This document shows positions 38,035 to 45,656 of a stretch of DNA of 45,656 bases, piece by piece. Position 1 is the first letter of the stretch. Each line of letters starts with the position of its first letter. Under the pieces are notes generated by a model. The model was not told the origin of the DNA. It saw only the letters and a program-made list of their open reading frames with translations, and made no database searches. This DNA comes from Bacteroidota bacterium. Lineage in GTDB: Bacteria > Bacteroidota > Bacteroidia > AKYH767-A > OLB10. The translations under genes were made by a program, and so were the position numbers. The stretch covers positions 1-45,656 of the forward strand of contig JADKFV010000044.1 in NCBI GenBank assembly GCA_016717325.1. Direction: 5' to 3'.

Positions 38035-38077
38035 CATAGGACAAATTTATGTAAATATGTCCTATGCATAAGACATT
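38035..38077. repeat. Left 42-bp palindrome-containing direct repeat of ATPase cassette
   Basis: CATAGGACA (38035-38043) and TGTCCTATG (38058-38066) are a perfect 9-bp inverted repeat around 14 nt (AATTTATGTAAATA), followed by a third half-site CATAAGACA (38067-38075). It abuts the ATPase stop codon at 38079-38081. 34 of 42 positions match the right copy. Confidence 0.88.
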
Positions 38078-38078
38078 A

Positions 38079-39392
38079 TCAATACTCCAATAACCAACGA
38101 TAAAGAGGAATCATTCTAACTTCTATCTTTTTGCCAAACCAGTTTACTTTTTCGGTTTTATCAGTGTCGGCATTTATTAGTAAGTGATTTTTGCATTTCA
38201 ATTCTCCCTGTGCCTGCGCAAATGCACGAATCTCCCTTTCCATTGTTTTACTGTTACTTATATCGCTGCATACCTGTATAAGTTGTTTTATTTTATCATG
38301 GTCGCGAATTACAAAATCTACTTCGTACTGATTGTTTAGTGTTTTGAAATAATTTAGTTCTTCGGTTTTGCTTTGCAACAATACTGCAACTGAGTTTTCA
38401 AAAAATCGTGCTTTGTCATCACTTAGTTTTGTGCTTAAAAATTTTATGAATGCATTGTCAACAAAATATACTTTGCGAGGATGCAACTCCGCTTTTACAA
38501 CTTTGAATGAAAACGCTTCTACTGCATTTAAAAAAAAGGCATCGTGCGCATAACCTATATAGTTCTGTAATGTTGTTTTTCCTATTTCGTGATTCATGCT
38601 TTTCAAAACATTGAATATACGGTTTACAGTAAATTCTTTGCTGTTTAGAAGTATCTTTAGCAATGCCTTCAAGCCATTTACATTTTGAATATTATGTAAC
38701 TCTATTATATCGCGGCTTACCACCGTTCGGAAGTATCCTTGCACCAGTTCATTGAAGTCCTCATCTTGTGATAATACTATTTCGGGGAGCCCGCCTATAC
38801 GCAGATAATCACCAACATGCTTTAGTAATTTACTTTTAACCCGTTGGTTGTACTCTATATTTTCAACTTCGATATTTATTTTTTTAAATTGAAGGTATTC
38901 GCGAAAGTTCAATGGATATATATGTTTTTCTATAAATCGGCCACGCAACTCCGTAGGTATACCCACCGTAGTCATTTTCGAATTGCTGCCTGTGATAAAA
39001 AAACGTATATTATATTGATCATATATTCTTCGTACCCATTTACTCCAATTAGGAACAAGTTGCACTTCATCAAGTAAAAGATACTTAGGTGCTTCGCCCC
39101 ACATTTCTTCGATTGTTGGTATAAGTTCGGTAAGGAATTCTGTTTTTAATGGTATACGTTCATCTTCAAAATTAAGATAAACTACTTGTCTGCGACTATT
39201 TGTTTTTAATAGTTCTTTAGCTACATGCATTAGTAAGTAAGTTTTACCTACACGTCTAAATCCATTCAACACTATTACTTTGTTGAGTTTCATTTTTATG
39301 TATTTATCGATATCTAATTCGCGCGGTAACACAACAGGCAAATCTCGATTTTGCCAATCGTACAGCAATAATTTTAAAACATCTTTTACCAT
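38079..39392 (-). CDS. AAA_14/DUF4143 ATPase, flanked by direct repeats
   Basis: A 437-residue ATPase starting MVKDVLKLLLYDWQNRDLPV; the longer start at 39425 would translate the repeat edge. Walker A is GFRRVGKT (44-51), Walker B YLLLDEVQ (104-111), sensor ITGSNSK (133-139), followed by LRGRFIEKHIYPLNFREYL, a typical AAA_14 stretch. The C-terminal DUF4143 part has NNQYEVDFVIRDHDKIKQLI then QVCSD, which aligns with the PD-(D/E)XK core D ... E-x-K but with Q and C replacing E and K, so nuclease activity is doubtful; I believe this is the usual form in the family. Function of these proteins is not established. Matching 42-bp repeats lie at both ends, and the right one ends 24 bp before the ATG. 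Confidence 0.87.
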   Translation of the reverse strand: MVKDVLKLLLYDWQNRDLPVVLPRELDIDKYIKMKLNKVIVLNGFRRVGKTYLLMHVAKELLKTNSRRQVVYLNFEDERIPLKTEFLTELIPTIEEMWGEAPKYLLLDEVQLVPNWSKWVRRIYDQYNIRFFITGSNSKMTTVGIPTELRGRFIEKHIYPLNFREYLQFKKINIEVENIEYNQRVKSKLLKHVGDYLRIGGLPEIVLSQDEDFNELVQGYFRTVVSRDIIELHNIQNVNGLKALLKILLNSKEFTVNRIFNVLKSMNHEIGKTTLQNYIGYAHDAFFLNAVEAFSFKVVKAELHPRKVYFVDNAFIKFLSTKLSDDKARFFENSVAVLLQSKTEELNYFKTLNNQYEVDFVIRDHDKIKQLIQVCSDISNSKTMEREIRAFAQAQGELKCKNHLLINADTDKTEKVNWFGKKIEVRMIPLYRWLLEY

Positions 39393-39415
39393 GATCCTGC
39401 TTCTTGTAAATATTT

Positions 39416-39458
39416 GATAGGACAAATATATATAAATATGTCTTATATGTAGGACATA
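39416..39458. repeat. Right 42-bp palindrome-containing direct repeat of ATPase cassette
   Basis: ATAGGACA (39417-39424) and TGTCTTAT (39439-39446) flank a 14-nt spacer (AATATATATAAATA), followed by the third half-site GTAGGACA at the same offset as in the left copy. It lies in the leader of the ATPase gene, where it could serve as operator. Confidence 0.88.
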
Positions 39459-39555
39459 TTGCCAAAAAAAATTTTGAAGTTTTAAATATACCCCAACTGC
39501 GATATTGTAATTTCTGCTTTTATATACTTATTTGCTTATGAAAGAATAATCGAGA

Positions 39556-40150
39556 TGGTCACCATTAACATTGTAATAATAGAATCGGATTCAGTTGTAC
39601 ATAAATATTATCAAAGCATATTTTACAATGTACGGATATTGTTATTGTTGGGTGTTATGCCAATTTAAAAGCATTTGTAAGCAATATTGATTCACATAAA
39701 AATGATTTAATATTGCTTGATGTTCATGGTACAGGAGGCTATCCTGAAACGGTTATTTTAAATTTAGTTAAACAGCATCCTGAAATCAGATTGGTGATTT
39801 TATCTGCCTAGATTCAATATGATTTAGTATATGACTGTATCAAGGCTGGAGCAATTGGTCATATTGGCAAATTTGTGAAAGCACAATCTTTTATAAGAAC
39901 GACAAGATAAATATACAAAGGTGAAAGCCGCGTTAGTTTGCCTTTAGCACAACTAATAAATGAGAATATTTTAATGCAACGGATTGGAAAAGTTAGTATA
40001 CGAAACATGAAAATGTTGGCATTATTTTCAGGCGGATATACCATGTATGAGATTTCGAAATTTATGAATATGGCTGAGCATGAAATATTATGTAGCCTCA
40101 GGGATGTAATTCTACAAATACATTTTACAAATCGAAATTTCGATCTATAA
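39556..40150 (+). pseudogene. NarL/LuxR-type response regulator, eroded
   Basis: Conceptual translation begins MVTINIVIIESDSVVHKYYQ, shifts frame near 39631-39635, continues IVIVGCYANLKAFVSNIDSH, LILLDVHGTGGYPE (phosphoacceptor Asp in LLDV), EIRLVILSA, meets TAG at the position of a conserved aromatic residue, then YDLVYDCIKAGAIGHIGKFV, a TAA, and RVSLPLAQLI. The last part (KMLALFSGGYTMYEISKFMN) keeps the outline of the LuxR helix-turn-helix, but its recognition helix is degraded, and it ends NRNFDL. One frameshift and two stops mean it is non-functional. No partner kinase is near. Its 3' end overlaps the convergent YfiT gene by 26 bp. Confidence 0.75.
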
Positions 40151-40661
40151 GATTTGTAATATGCGCCAGGTGATGATTACTATGCCATGCGTAAAGTCCT
40201 AATGCTTCCGTTAAAGAATATTCTTTTCCATATTGCGGATGTTTATATGTGCGTGCAAAATCTTTTTCTGTCATTGTATTTAATAACACCACCCAGCGAA
40301 GATGCAACAATTTTATTAATTGCAATGAATTTGATATTGGCAGTTTTTTTTGAAATTCCAATTCGGCCCAGAGTTCTTCTTGGTAAGGTTTTATCACCGG
40401 GTTATCTTCGGTAAGAGCAAGCGGAAAACGTATGCAGGCATTTGCATGACTATCAGCAATATGATGTATTACTTGTCGTACTGTCCATCCTTGAGGACGA
40501 TATGGAGTATCGAGTTGTGCTTCGGTTAATTGGTGTACCGTTGCAATTAATTTTTCGGGCAATGCTTCAATTTGTGATATCCACATCTTTATTTGTTCGG
40601 CAGTTGCTGGCTCAGTGTACTGGAATTTACCTATAGGGTATTTTAATTTTTCTAAATCCAT
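40125..40661 (-). CDS. YfiT/DinB family metal-dependent protein
   Basis: A 178-residue four-helix DinB-superfamily protein of the YfiT type (putative thiol S-transferase or metal-dependent hydrolase). The metal-binding His triad is visible as H67 (QVIHHIADSHAN), H160 and H164 (YAWHSNHHLAH), spaced as in Bacillus YfiT. Conserved PQGWTVRQVIHHIADSHAN and QEELWAELEF are present. In bacteria with bacillithiol the enzyme conjugates the thiol to toxic compounds; whether this organism has bacillithiol cannot be seen here. Start at ATG with MDLEKLKYPIGKFQYTEPAT, a family-like opening. Convergent with the dead regulator. Confidence 0.88.
   Translation of the reverse strand: MDLEKLKYPIGKFQYTEPATAEQIKMWISQIEALPEKLIATVHQLTEAQLDTPYRPQGWTVRQVIHHIADSHANACIRFPLALTEDNPVIKPYQEELWAELEFQKKLPISNSLQLIKLLHLRWVVLLNTMTEKDFARTYKHPQYGKEYSLTEALGLYAWHSNHHLAHITNLIDRNFDL
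40131..40144. repeat. 14-bp perfect palindrome shared by two convergent gene ends
   Basis: ATCGAAATTTCGAT reads the same on both strands and encodes R-N-F-D in both the dead regulator (plus) and the YfiT gene (minus), each ending NFDL and then stop. Confidence 0.8.
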
Positions 40662-40915
40662 TTCATTTTTTTTAGACTACAAATATAGTTCATTTATTAA
40701 AGTGTGGATTGACTGATTGAAGACATATTGTGCCACGAATATTTCGGTAGTCATTTTGCACTTTCTGTTTTTAAAAAATTATGATGGTAATTTAACGCCA
40801 ATTTATTTTTTAACAATGACAATTAAGTTTTAAAACGTATTTCAATCCAATTATATTGATTGTTATACCATCCTTTGAATAACGATACTATTGTAAATAG
40901 CCCTGATTGTAACGG

Positions 40916-41020
40916 TTAGCTTGCAACCATGCCAATGAAAAAATAGAAAATGGTTGCAACTATGAGTGGAAAGCGGGACCAAGCCGTTTGAAGCAAGATG
41001 AAATGTTTTGTTTCTTTCAT
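40916..41020 (-). CDS. Possible 34-residue single-helix membrane peptide
   Basis: An ATG-initiated frame reads MKETKHFILLQTAWSRFPLI then VATIFYFFIGMVAS, with one hydrophobic helix, 28 bp before the stop of nothing else and just upstream of no promoter I can name. It contains a perfect 10-bp inverted repeat (TTGCAACCAT/ATGGTTGCAA, 40921-40959). It lies 11 bp behind the sugar kinase stop on the same strand, so it could be a tail of that operon. Past the stop the frame continues with hydrophobic codons, so it may also be a decayed longer gene. Not recognised. Confidence 0.3.
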   Translation of the reverse strand: MKETKHFILLQTAWSRFPLIVATIFYFFIGMVAS

Positions 41021-41031
41021 GTATTGAAATA

Positions 41032-41888
41032 TTATTTCTGCAAATTTTCTTTTTCAAGAAAATATTGAGTTAGACTTTCAATCGGCTTCGCAATTATGTT
41101 GCCCACGGTAATGCTACGCTTTGCAGCTTCTTGTTTAAGTATATTTTGAAAATGATATGCAATGCTGCCAATAAAATGCACTGGTACGTTTTTGTAATTT
41201 TCGATATTGCAAACATTCACATCCATAAACTCACCTAACCCTCGACTTACAAGATTAGTAATAAAAGTATGGTTAGTATTAACTGAAAGAAACCGGCTGA
41301 AGGAAGCTAAATAAACGTTTGCATTTGGCTGGTAATACACTTGTTGCATGATGCTTTCTTTAGTGACTTTATACGTTTCGAAAAATTGCGTGCGCAAGTC
41401 ATCGGGCATTACTTTGTACAGATAATAAGCAAGTAGTTTACGGCCAAAGAAGGACCCGCTTCCTTCATCGCCCAAAATATATCCCAGACCGTGGTTTAAT
41501 TCATGAACTTTTGTGCCATCGAAATAACATGAGTTACTTCCCGTACCGAGTATGCAGGCAATACCCGGCTTGTCGTTGCATGTAGCATAAGCTGCAGCAT
41601 CCAAATCGTGATGAATATTTATGGCTGCATTTGGAAAAACAATTTGTAGTCCATCACTAATTATTTTATTTCGTGTAGGGTGAGAACATCCCGCGCCAAA
41701 AAATTCAATGCAATGAACTTCCTTCGCATATTGTTGCACTTCGGGTATAACTCGCATGGTTGCAGATACCGAATTGCTATCGTGAAAAATGGATTGAGGC
41801 CAATGCTATTAAATGTAGCGACTTCTTTTCCATGGAAAGCCAATTTCCAATCAGCTTTTGTAGAACCACTATCAGCAACTAAAATCAT
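41032..41888 (-). CDS. BadF/BcrA-type ATPase, N-acetylglucosamine kinase-like, one-base frameshift
   Basis: ASKHA-fold sugar kinase of the N-acetylglucosamine kinase family. Start MILVADSGSTKADWKLAFHG carries phosphate-1 motif DSGSTK. The frame leaves after GLNPFFT; one missing G (near plus 41781) restores DSNSVSATMRVIPEVQQYAK, then HCIEFFGAGCS, GIACILGTGSNSCYFDG (phosphate-2) and YILGDEGSGSFFGRKLL. The repaired protein has 285 residues, the usual length, so sequence error is likely. It would phosphorylate an amino sugar from wall recycling or chitin; the exact sugar is not shown by sequence. Last of three genes after pfkA and gapN, with a 43-bp gap. Confidence 0.83.
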
Positions 41889-41931
41889 AGATAATTTTTA
41901 TTTAAGTATTATAAATTTGAATCTTTTTATT

Positions 41932-43542
41932 TTACAAAATGAAATCGGTGTTTAGAAAATTGGACGTGCGTTGTTCTAGTATTTCAGAAACAATATGTTT
42001 ATTGAGGTCACTGTTTTTTGCAGCCACCAATGTGCGAATTGAAAAAACACGTAAAGCATCGTTCACACTTAAAGTTCCTTCGGCAGAATCTTTGCGTCCA
42101 TTGAACGGATATACATCTGGACCACGCTGACATTGCGAATTAATATTTACACGACAAACTTGATTTGCCAGCGGATCGATAAGCTTGGCAATTTCTACAC
42201 TATTGCTTCCAAACACACTTACTTGCTGACCATAGTTTGATTGTACCATATAATTGATGGGCTCATTTATATTGCTGAAAGTTACTATTGGAACTACGGG
42301 GCCAAATTGCTCTTCGTGATAAATGCGCATGGTGCTGTTTACATTTATAAGTACTGCAGGATGCATATAAGAATAGGATATTTCCCCTCCGTTTTCATTT
42401 ATTATCGAAGCGCCTTTAGCAATGGCATCATCTATTAGCTCTTGCAAGTAAGCAGTTTTGCCTTTCTCGGGCAATGGAGTTAACATCGCATTTTTATCCC
42501 ACGGCATTCCGGCAACCAACGTTGCAAGCTTGGCTTTATAAGCATCAACTAACTGTGACTGTATACTATGATGACAAAATATTATTTTGAGTGCAGTGCA
42601 TCGCTGCCCATTGAATGACAATGAACCTGCTATCAATTCATCAACAGTTATTTTAATATCGGCATCGGGCAGAATGATTGCAGGATTTTTAGCTTCAAGA
42701 CCCAAAGCGCCTCGTAATCGATTGGGTTGAGGATGTTGTTTCTTTAAAATATTTGCCACCCGGCTAGTACCAATAAATGCAAGCACATCTATTTTACCTG
42801 TTTCCATAAGTGAGCCTGCTGTTTCGGAACCTTTGCCGTAAATGATATTAATTACTCCTTTGGGAAAGCAATCGCAAAATATTTGTAGTAAAGGCGAATG
42901 CAATAACACACCATATTTTGAAGGCTTGAATATTACCACATTGCCCATAATGAGTGCCGGTATCAATGTACAAAATGTTTCGTTGAGTGGGTAGTTGTAT
43001 GGGCCCATGCACAATACAATACCAAGTGGTCCCCTTCTGATTTGCGCGTATATCCCGCCATTGCTTTGAATTCGTGAGCTATCGCGATCGAGATTTTTTA
43101 ATGCATCAATCGTTTCTTGTATGTAATCGATAGTACGGTCAAATTCTTTTTGCGAATCGGGCAACGATTTTCCAATTTCCCACATCAACAGTTTTACAAC
43201 TTCGTCACGTTTTTCTTTCATACGTTTGGCAAAATGTGAAACCATTTCAATTCTTTGCTTTACACGCATGGTGGCCCATTCTCCACGGCCATTGTCGTAA
43301 GCCTTCAAGGCGTTGTCGAGCACAGCGAGAGTGGCTTCTTTATTCATCACAGGTTGCGAACCTATACGAAACTGCGTATACAGCGATGGTTGTGTTTTTA
43401 TATAGATGGGAGAAAACACATCTGCCGTTTCTCCCTTCCATTCAATAAGTTCGCCATTGGTGAGGTAAACTTTTTGTTCAACCGGTGTAGTAATTTTATA
43501 TTCTTCAGGAATCTGATCAATCGTGGGAAAATCGAAATTCAT
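41932..43542 (-). CDS. gapN: NADP-dependent glyceraldehyde-3-phosphate dehydrogenase-like aldehyde dehydrogenase (GapN)
   Basis: A 536-residue ALDH-fold enzyme of the non-phosphorylating GAPDH type, which oxidises glyceraldehyde-3-phosphate directly to 3-phosphoglycerate with NADP, making NADPH but no ATP. Start is ATG at 43542 (MNFDFPTIDQIP); the TTG six bases upstream is unneeded. Catalytic residues: N183 (MGPYNYP), K206 (VIFKPS), E283 (LGLEAKNP) and nucleophile C315 (NGQRCTALK, the GapN form of the motif). EEQFGPVVPIV and the C-terminal oligomerisation part are complete. pfkA lies 24 bp upstream, which supports a glycolytic substrate. A different aldehyde is possible. Confidence 0.85.
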   Translation of the reverse strand: MNFDFPTIDQIPEEYKITTPVEQKVYLTNGELIEWKGETADVFSPIYIKTQPSLYTQFRIGSQPVMNKEATLAVLDNALKAYDNGRGEWATMRVKQRIEMVSHFAKRMKEKRDEVVKLLMWEIGKSLPDSQKEFDRTIDYIQETIDALKNLDRDSSRIQSNGGIYAQIRRGPLGIVLCMGPYNYPLNETFCTLIPALIMGNVVIFKPSKYGVLLHSPLLQIFCDCFPKGVINIIYGKGSETAGSLMETGKIDVLAFIGTSRVANILKKQHPQPNRLRGALGLEAKNPAIILPDADIKITVDELIAGSLSFNGQRCTALKIIFCHHSIQSQLVDAYKAKLATLVAGMPWDKNAMLTPLPEKGKTAYLQELIDDAIAKGASIINENGGEISYSYMHPAVLINVNSTMRIYHEEQFGPVVPIVTFSNINEPINYMVQSNYGQQVSVFGSNSVEIAKLIDPLANQVCRVNINSQCQRGPDVYPFNGRKDSAEGTLSVNDALRVFSIRTLVAAKNSDLNKHIVSEILEQRTSNFLNTDFIL

Positions 43543-43566
43543 ATTCAATGGATTTTTGTTTGTTAT

Positions 43567-44560
43567 TTAAACAGCTAATATTTCGGCAATTTTCAATAAT
43601 GATTTATCTAACTGAAAATCTTGTGATGTGGCATCTTTGAATGGAGTGAGCACTACTTTGTTATTTATTAACCCCGCCATTTTACGCGACTCTCCACCAA
43701 GCAAAGCCTCTACCGCAGCAACACCAAGGCGACTTGCCAGCACGGTCGAAACAAGTTGGAGAACCACCACGCTGCACATGTCCAAGCACAGTAACTTTAG
43801 TATCGTAATGCTTAAATTTTTCTTTTACTTTTTCGGCAATTTTGTATGCGCCACCACCATGTTCACCTTCAGCAACTACCACAATGCTTGATGTTTTTTT
43901 ATTCTTTGCTCCACGTTCAAGTACTTCAATTAATTGGTCTAATGTAGTATCACGTTCGGGTAATAAAATATATTCCGCTCCGCCACCTATGCCGGCTGCA
44001 AGCGCAATACAGCCGGAGTCGCGGCCCATTACTTCTACAAAAAATAACCTATCGTGTGCCGCTGCAGTATCACGAATTTTATCGATAGCTTCTATTGCGG
44101 TATTTACTGCGGTGTCGTATCCAATAGTATAATCGGTACCAAACAAATCATTGTCGATAGTGCCGGGTGTGCCAATCATTGGAACACCAAATTCTTCAAA
44201 AAATATTTCGGCACCGGTAAACGTGCCATCACCACCAATTGCAACTACGCCATCAATATTATTCGACATCAAATTTTCGTAAGCTTTTTTTCGCCCTTCA
44301 TATTCAAAAAACCGAGGGCACCGTGCAGTTTTTAAAATAGTCCCGCCACGGTGAATAATATTGCTCACCGAACGTGCATCCATGGGGATAAATTCATTGT
44401 CAATCATGCCTTCGTAGCCACGCATTATACCTGTAACCTGTACGTTGTGGTAAATGGCAGTGCGCACAACTGCGCGTATGCATGCATTCATACCGGGGCC
44501 ATCGCCTCCCGAAGTAAAAACGCCAATGATTTTTATAGGTTTGTTTTGGTCTTTTACCAT
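43567..44560 (-). CDS. pfkA: ATP-dependent 6-phosphofructokinase, frameshifted near the C-terminus
   Basis: Phosphorylates fructose-6-phosphate in glycolysis. IIGVFTSGGDGPGMNACIRA begins the N-domain; GGDGTF (109-114) and PGTIDND (132-138, catalytic D136) have Gly at both places where pyrophosphate-dependent enzymes carry Asp and Lys, hence ATP as donor. VEVMGRDSGCIALAAGIGGG and LGHVQRGGSPTCFDR follow. There the frame fails: restoring a lost GT in GTG(TG)CTG at about 43738-43745 gives VLASRLGVAAVEALLGGESR and ends KIAEILAV, about 331 residues. First gene of the pfkA-gapN-kinase operon; TTTG and TATCTTCG, 21 bp apart (44581-44613), may be the promoter. Confidence 0.9.
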
Positions 44561-44714
44561 ACTTTAAAAAAATTAAGTCCCGAAGATAGTGTATTATTAA
44601 CACTAAGTACAAACTGGATTTTATTTTTTTTCGTTTTCTAAGAATTTAACAACAATAAACCTTATTTCAAATTGTCTGCATTTTGTTTTTACTTTGTTAT
44701 TATTATTTCTGATC

Positions 44715-45605
44715 ATGAATCGTAAGAATTTTTTAAAATCATTGACCATGTTACCAATTGCGGGAAGTATTACCAGTTTAGAATCTTTGGCAAAAGCTGC
44801 TGATTCATTTGCCAAAAGCGAATCTATGCCTGTCTTGTTTGTTGGGCATGGCAGTCCAATGAATGCTATTGAAGATAATCGTTTTTCGCGTGAGATGAAA
44901 ACTATTGGAAAGAGAATGGGAAAGCCTTCCGCAATTTTAATGATTTCGGCACACTGGGAAACAAAAGGCAGTTTTGTAACCATTCAAGAAAAGCCACAGA
45001 CTATTCATGATTTTGGTGGTTTTCCGCAAGCACTATTCGAAGCACAATACCCGGCACCGGGCAGTACATGGCTGGCAGGTGAAACTCAAAAAGCAGTAGC
45101 ATCAAACCAAATCGCTTTCGATGGTAAATGGGGTTTCGACCATGGTTGCTGGAGTGTGGCTATGAACATGTTTCCGCTTGCTGATGTTCCTATTGTTCAA
45201 TTGAGTTTGGACTACACTCAAACTGCGTCCCAACATTATGCCCTTGCCCAACAATTAAAAACCTTGCGAAATAAAGGTGTGCTTATTATAGGCAGCGGCA
45301 ATATGATTCACAACCTTGGCATGTTGAGTTTAAAAGGTAATAGCTTCGATGAACCTTATGGATACGACTGGGCAATGGAATTGAATTCTAAATTGAAACA
45401 GGATATTGAAAATAAAAACCATCAATCACTGATTAACTATACTTCATTTGGAAAGGCCGCATCTTTAGCCATTCCTACTCCCGAACACTATCTACCTATG
45501 CTGTATACGTTGGCCATGCAAAATGAAAAAGATAGCCTTGAATTTTTTAACGACTCTGTAGTGGCCGGTTCAATTTCTATGACGAGTTTTGTTTTTAGTT
45601 CTTAG
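44715..45605 (+). CDS. ygiD: YgiD-type extradiol dioxygenase (LigB superfamily)
   Basis: A 296-residue protein of the class III extradiol dioxygenase family, related to 4,5-DOPA dioxygenase. The chosen start MNRKNFLKSLTMLPIAG looks like an export or tether signal (RKNFL before a hydrophobic part); the ATG at 44694 adds seven residues and is less likely. Metal-ligand His candidates are H45 (LFVGHGSPMNAIE), H80 (MISAHWE) and H199 (GSGNMIHNLG), with H143 (GFDHGCWS) near the active site. DFGGFPQALFEAQYPAPGS is typical. Natural substrate in bacteria is unclear; it opens catechol rings. Divergent from pfkA. Confidence 0.9.
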   Translation: MNRKNFLKSLTMLPIAGSITSLESLAKAADSFAKSESMPVLFVGHGSPMNAIEDNRFSREMKTIGKRMGKPSAILMISAHWETKGSFVTIQEKPQTIHDFGGFPQALFEAQYPAPGSTWLAGETQKAVASNQIAFDGKWGFDHGCWSVAMNMFPLADVPIVQLSLDYTQTASQHYALAQQLKTLRNKGVLIIGSGNMIHNLGMLSLKGNSFDEPYGYDWAMELNSKLKQDIENKNHQSLINYTSFGKAASLAIPTPEHYLPMLYTLAMQNEKDSLEFFNDSVVAGSISMTSFVFSS

Positions 45606-45656
45606 ATTTTAGTTCTTCGTTAGGTTTGCGATGCGCCAAGTTCTTCGTTCTTAGTT
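45606..45656. repeat. TTCTTAG/TTCTTCGTT repeat at the window end
   Basis: The stretch behind ygiD repeats GTTCTTAG and GTTCTTCGTT with TTTGCGATGCG, resembling the TTCTTAGTTTCGTTTGCG stretches at 14585-14760. Probably the same dispersed repeat family, running off the window. Confidence 0.5.

Noticed and set aside
43567..44560. Pyrophosphate-dependent phosphofructokinase
   Set aside because: GGDGT and PGTIDND have Gly at both donor-determining positions, where PPi enzymes carry Asp and Lys.

Overview
The window is AT-rich and most likely chromosomal DNA of a Bacteroidota bacterium, perhaps of the Chitinophagales/Sphingobacteriales type. Reasons: several secreted proteins end in type IX secretion (T9SS) sorting domains (type A, and one type B gliding-motility C-terminal domain); there are PKD, SprB-like and GEVED modules, a DUF4290 protein and a mitochondrial-type aconitase; start sites lack Shine-Dalgarno sequences; and TAnnTTTG-like -7 elements precede several genes. 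I saw no rRNA, tRNA, CRISPR array, prophage or insertion sequence.

Layout. 1-1.8 kb: 3'-truncated secreted protein broken at a G10 tract. 2.1-4.4 kb: aconitase. 4.8-6.9 kb: six ~144-bp palindromic tandem repeats leading into an AAA ATPase with a DUF234 nuclease-like end. 7.1-7.5 kb: dead DUF3052 gene. 7.6-13.5 kb: housekeeping genes (coaD, DUF4290, Mrp, DUF2892, a small membrane protein, proC, a monooxygenase-like protein, SAM hydrolase). 13.7-15.1 kb: lipoprotein, then a cluster of non-coding repeats. 15.1-19.2 kb: phoH-purC-yggS, aroQ, xerD. 19.3-37.7 kb: a surface-protein region with six large exported proteins and, in its middle, a LytS-type TPR kinase with a LytTR regulator. 38.0-39.5 kb: a second AAA ATPase (AAA_14/DUF4143) enclosed by 42-bp direct repeats that contain a palindrome. 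39.6-40.7 kb: eroded NarL-type regulator and a YfiT/DinB gene. 41.0-44.6 kb: pfkA-gapN-sugar kinase operon. 44.7-45.6 kb: ygiD-type dioxygenase.

Two points matter most to a reader. First, many genes (phoH, pfkA, the LytTR regulator, the sugar kinase, two surface proteins, a small membrane protein, the first secreted protein) are split by one- or two-base indels, mostly in homopolymers; a single edit restores a full-length family member each time (two edits for the membrane protein). I annotate them as single genes and suspect sequence error, except for the DUF3052 and NarL remnants, which also carry nonsense codons. Second, both AAA ATPases sit directly behind palindromic repeats (7-10 bp arms around a 14-20 nt AT-rich spacer) ending 16-24 nt before their start codons. 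The repeats differ in sequence but share architecture, suggesting a repeat-plus-ATPase/nuclease-like element family.
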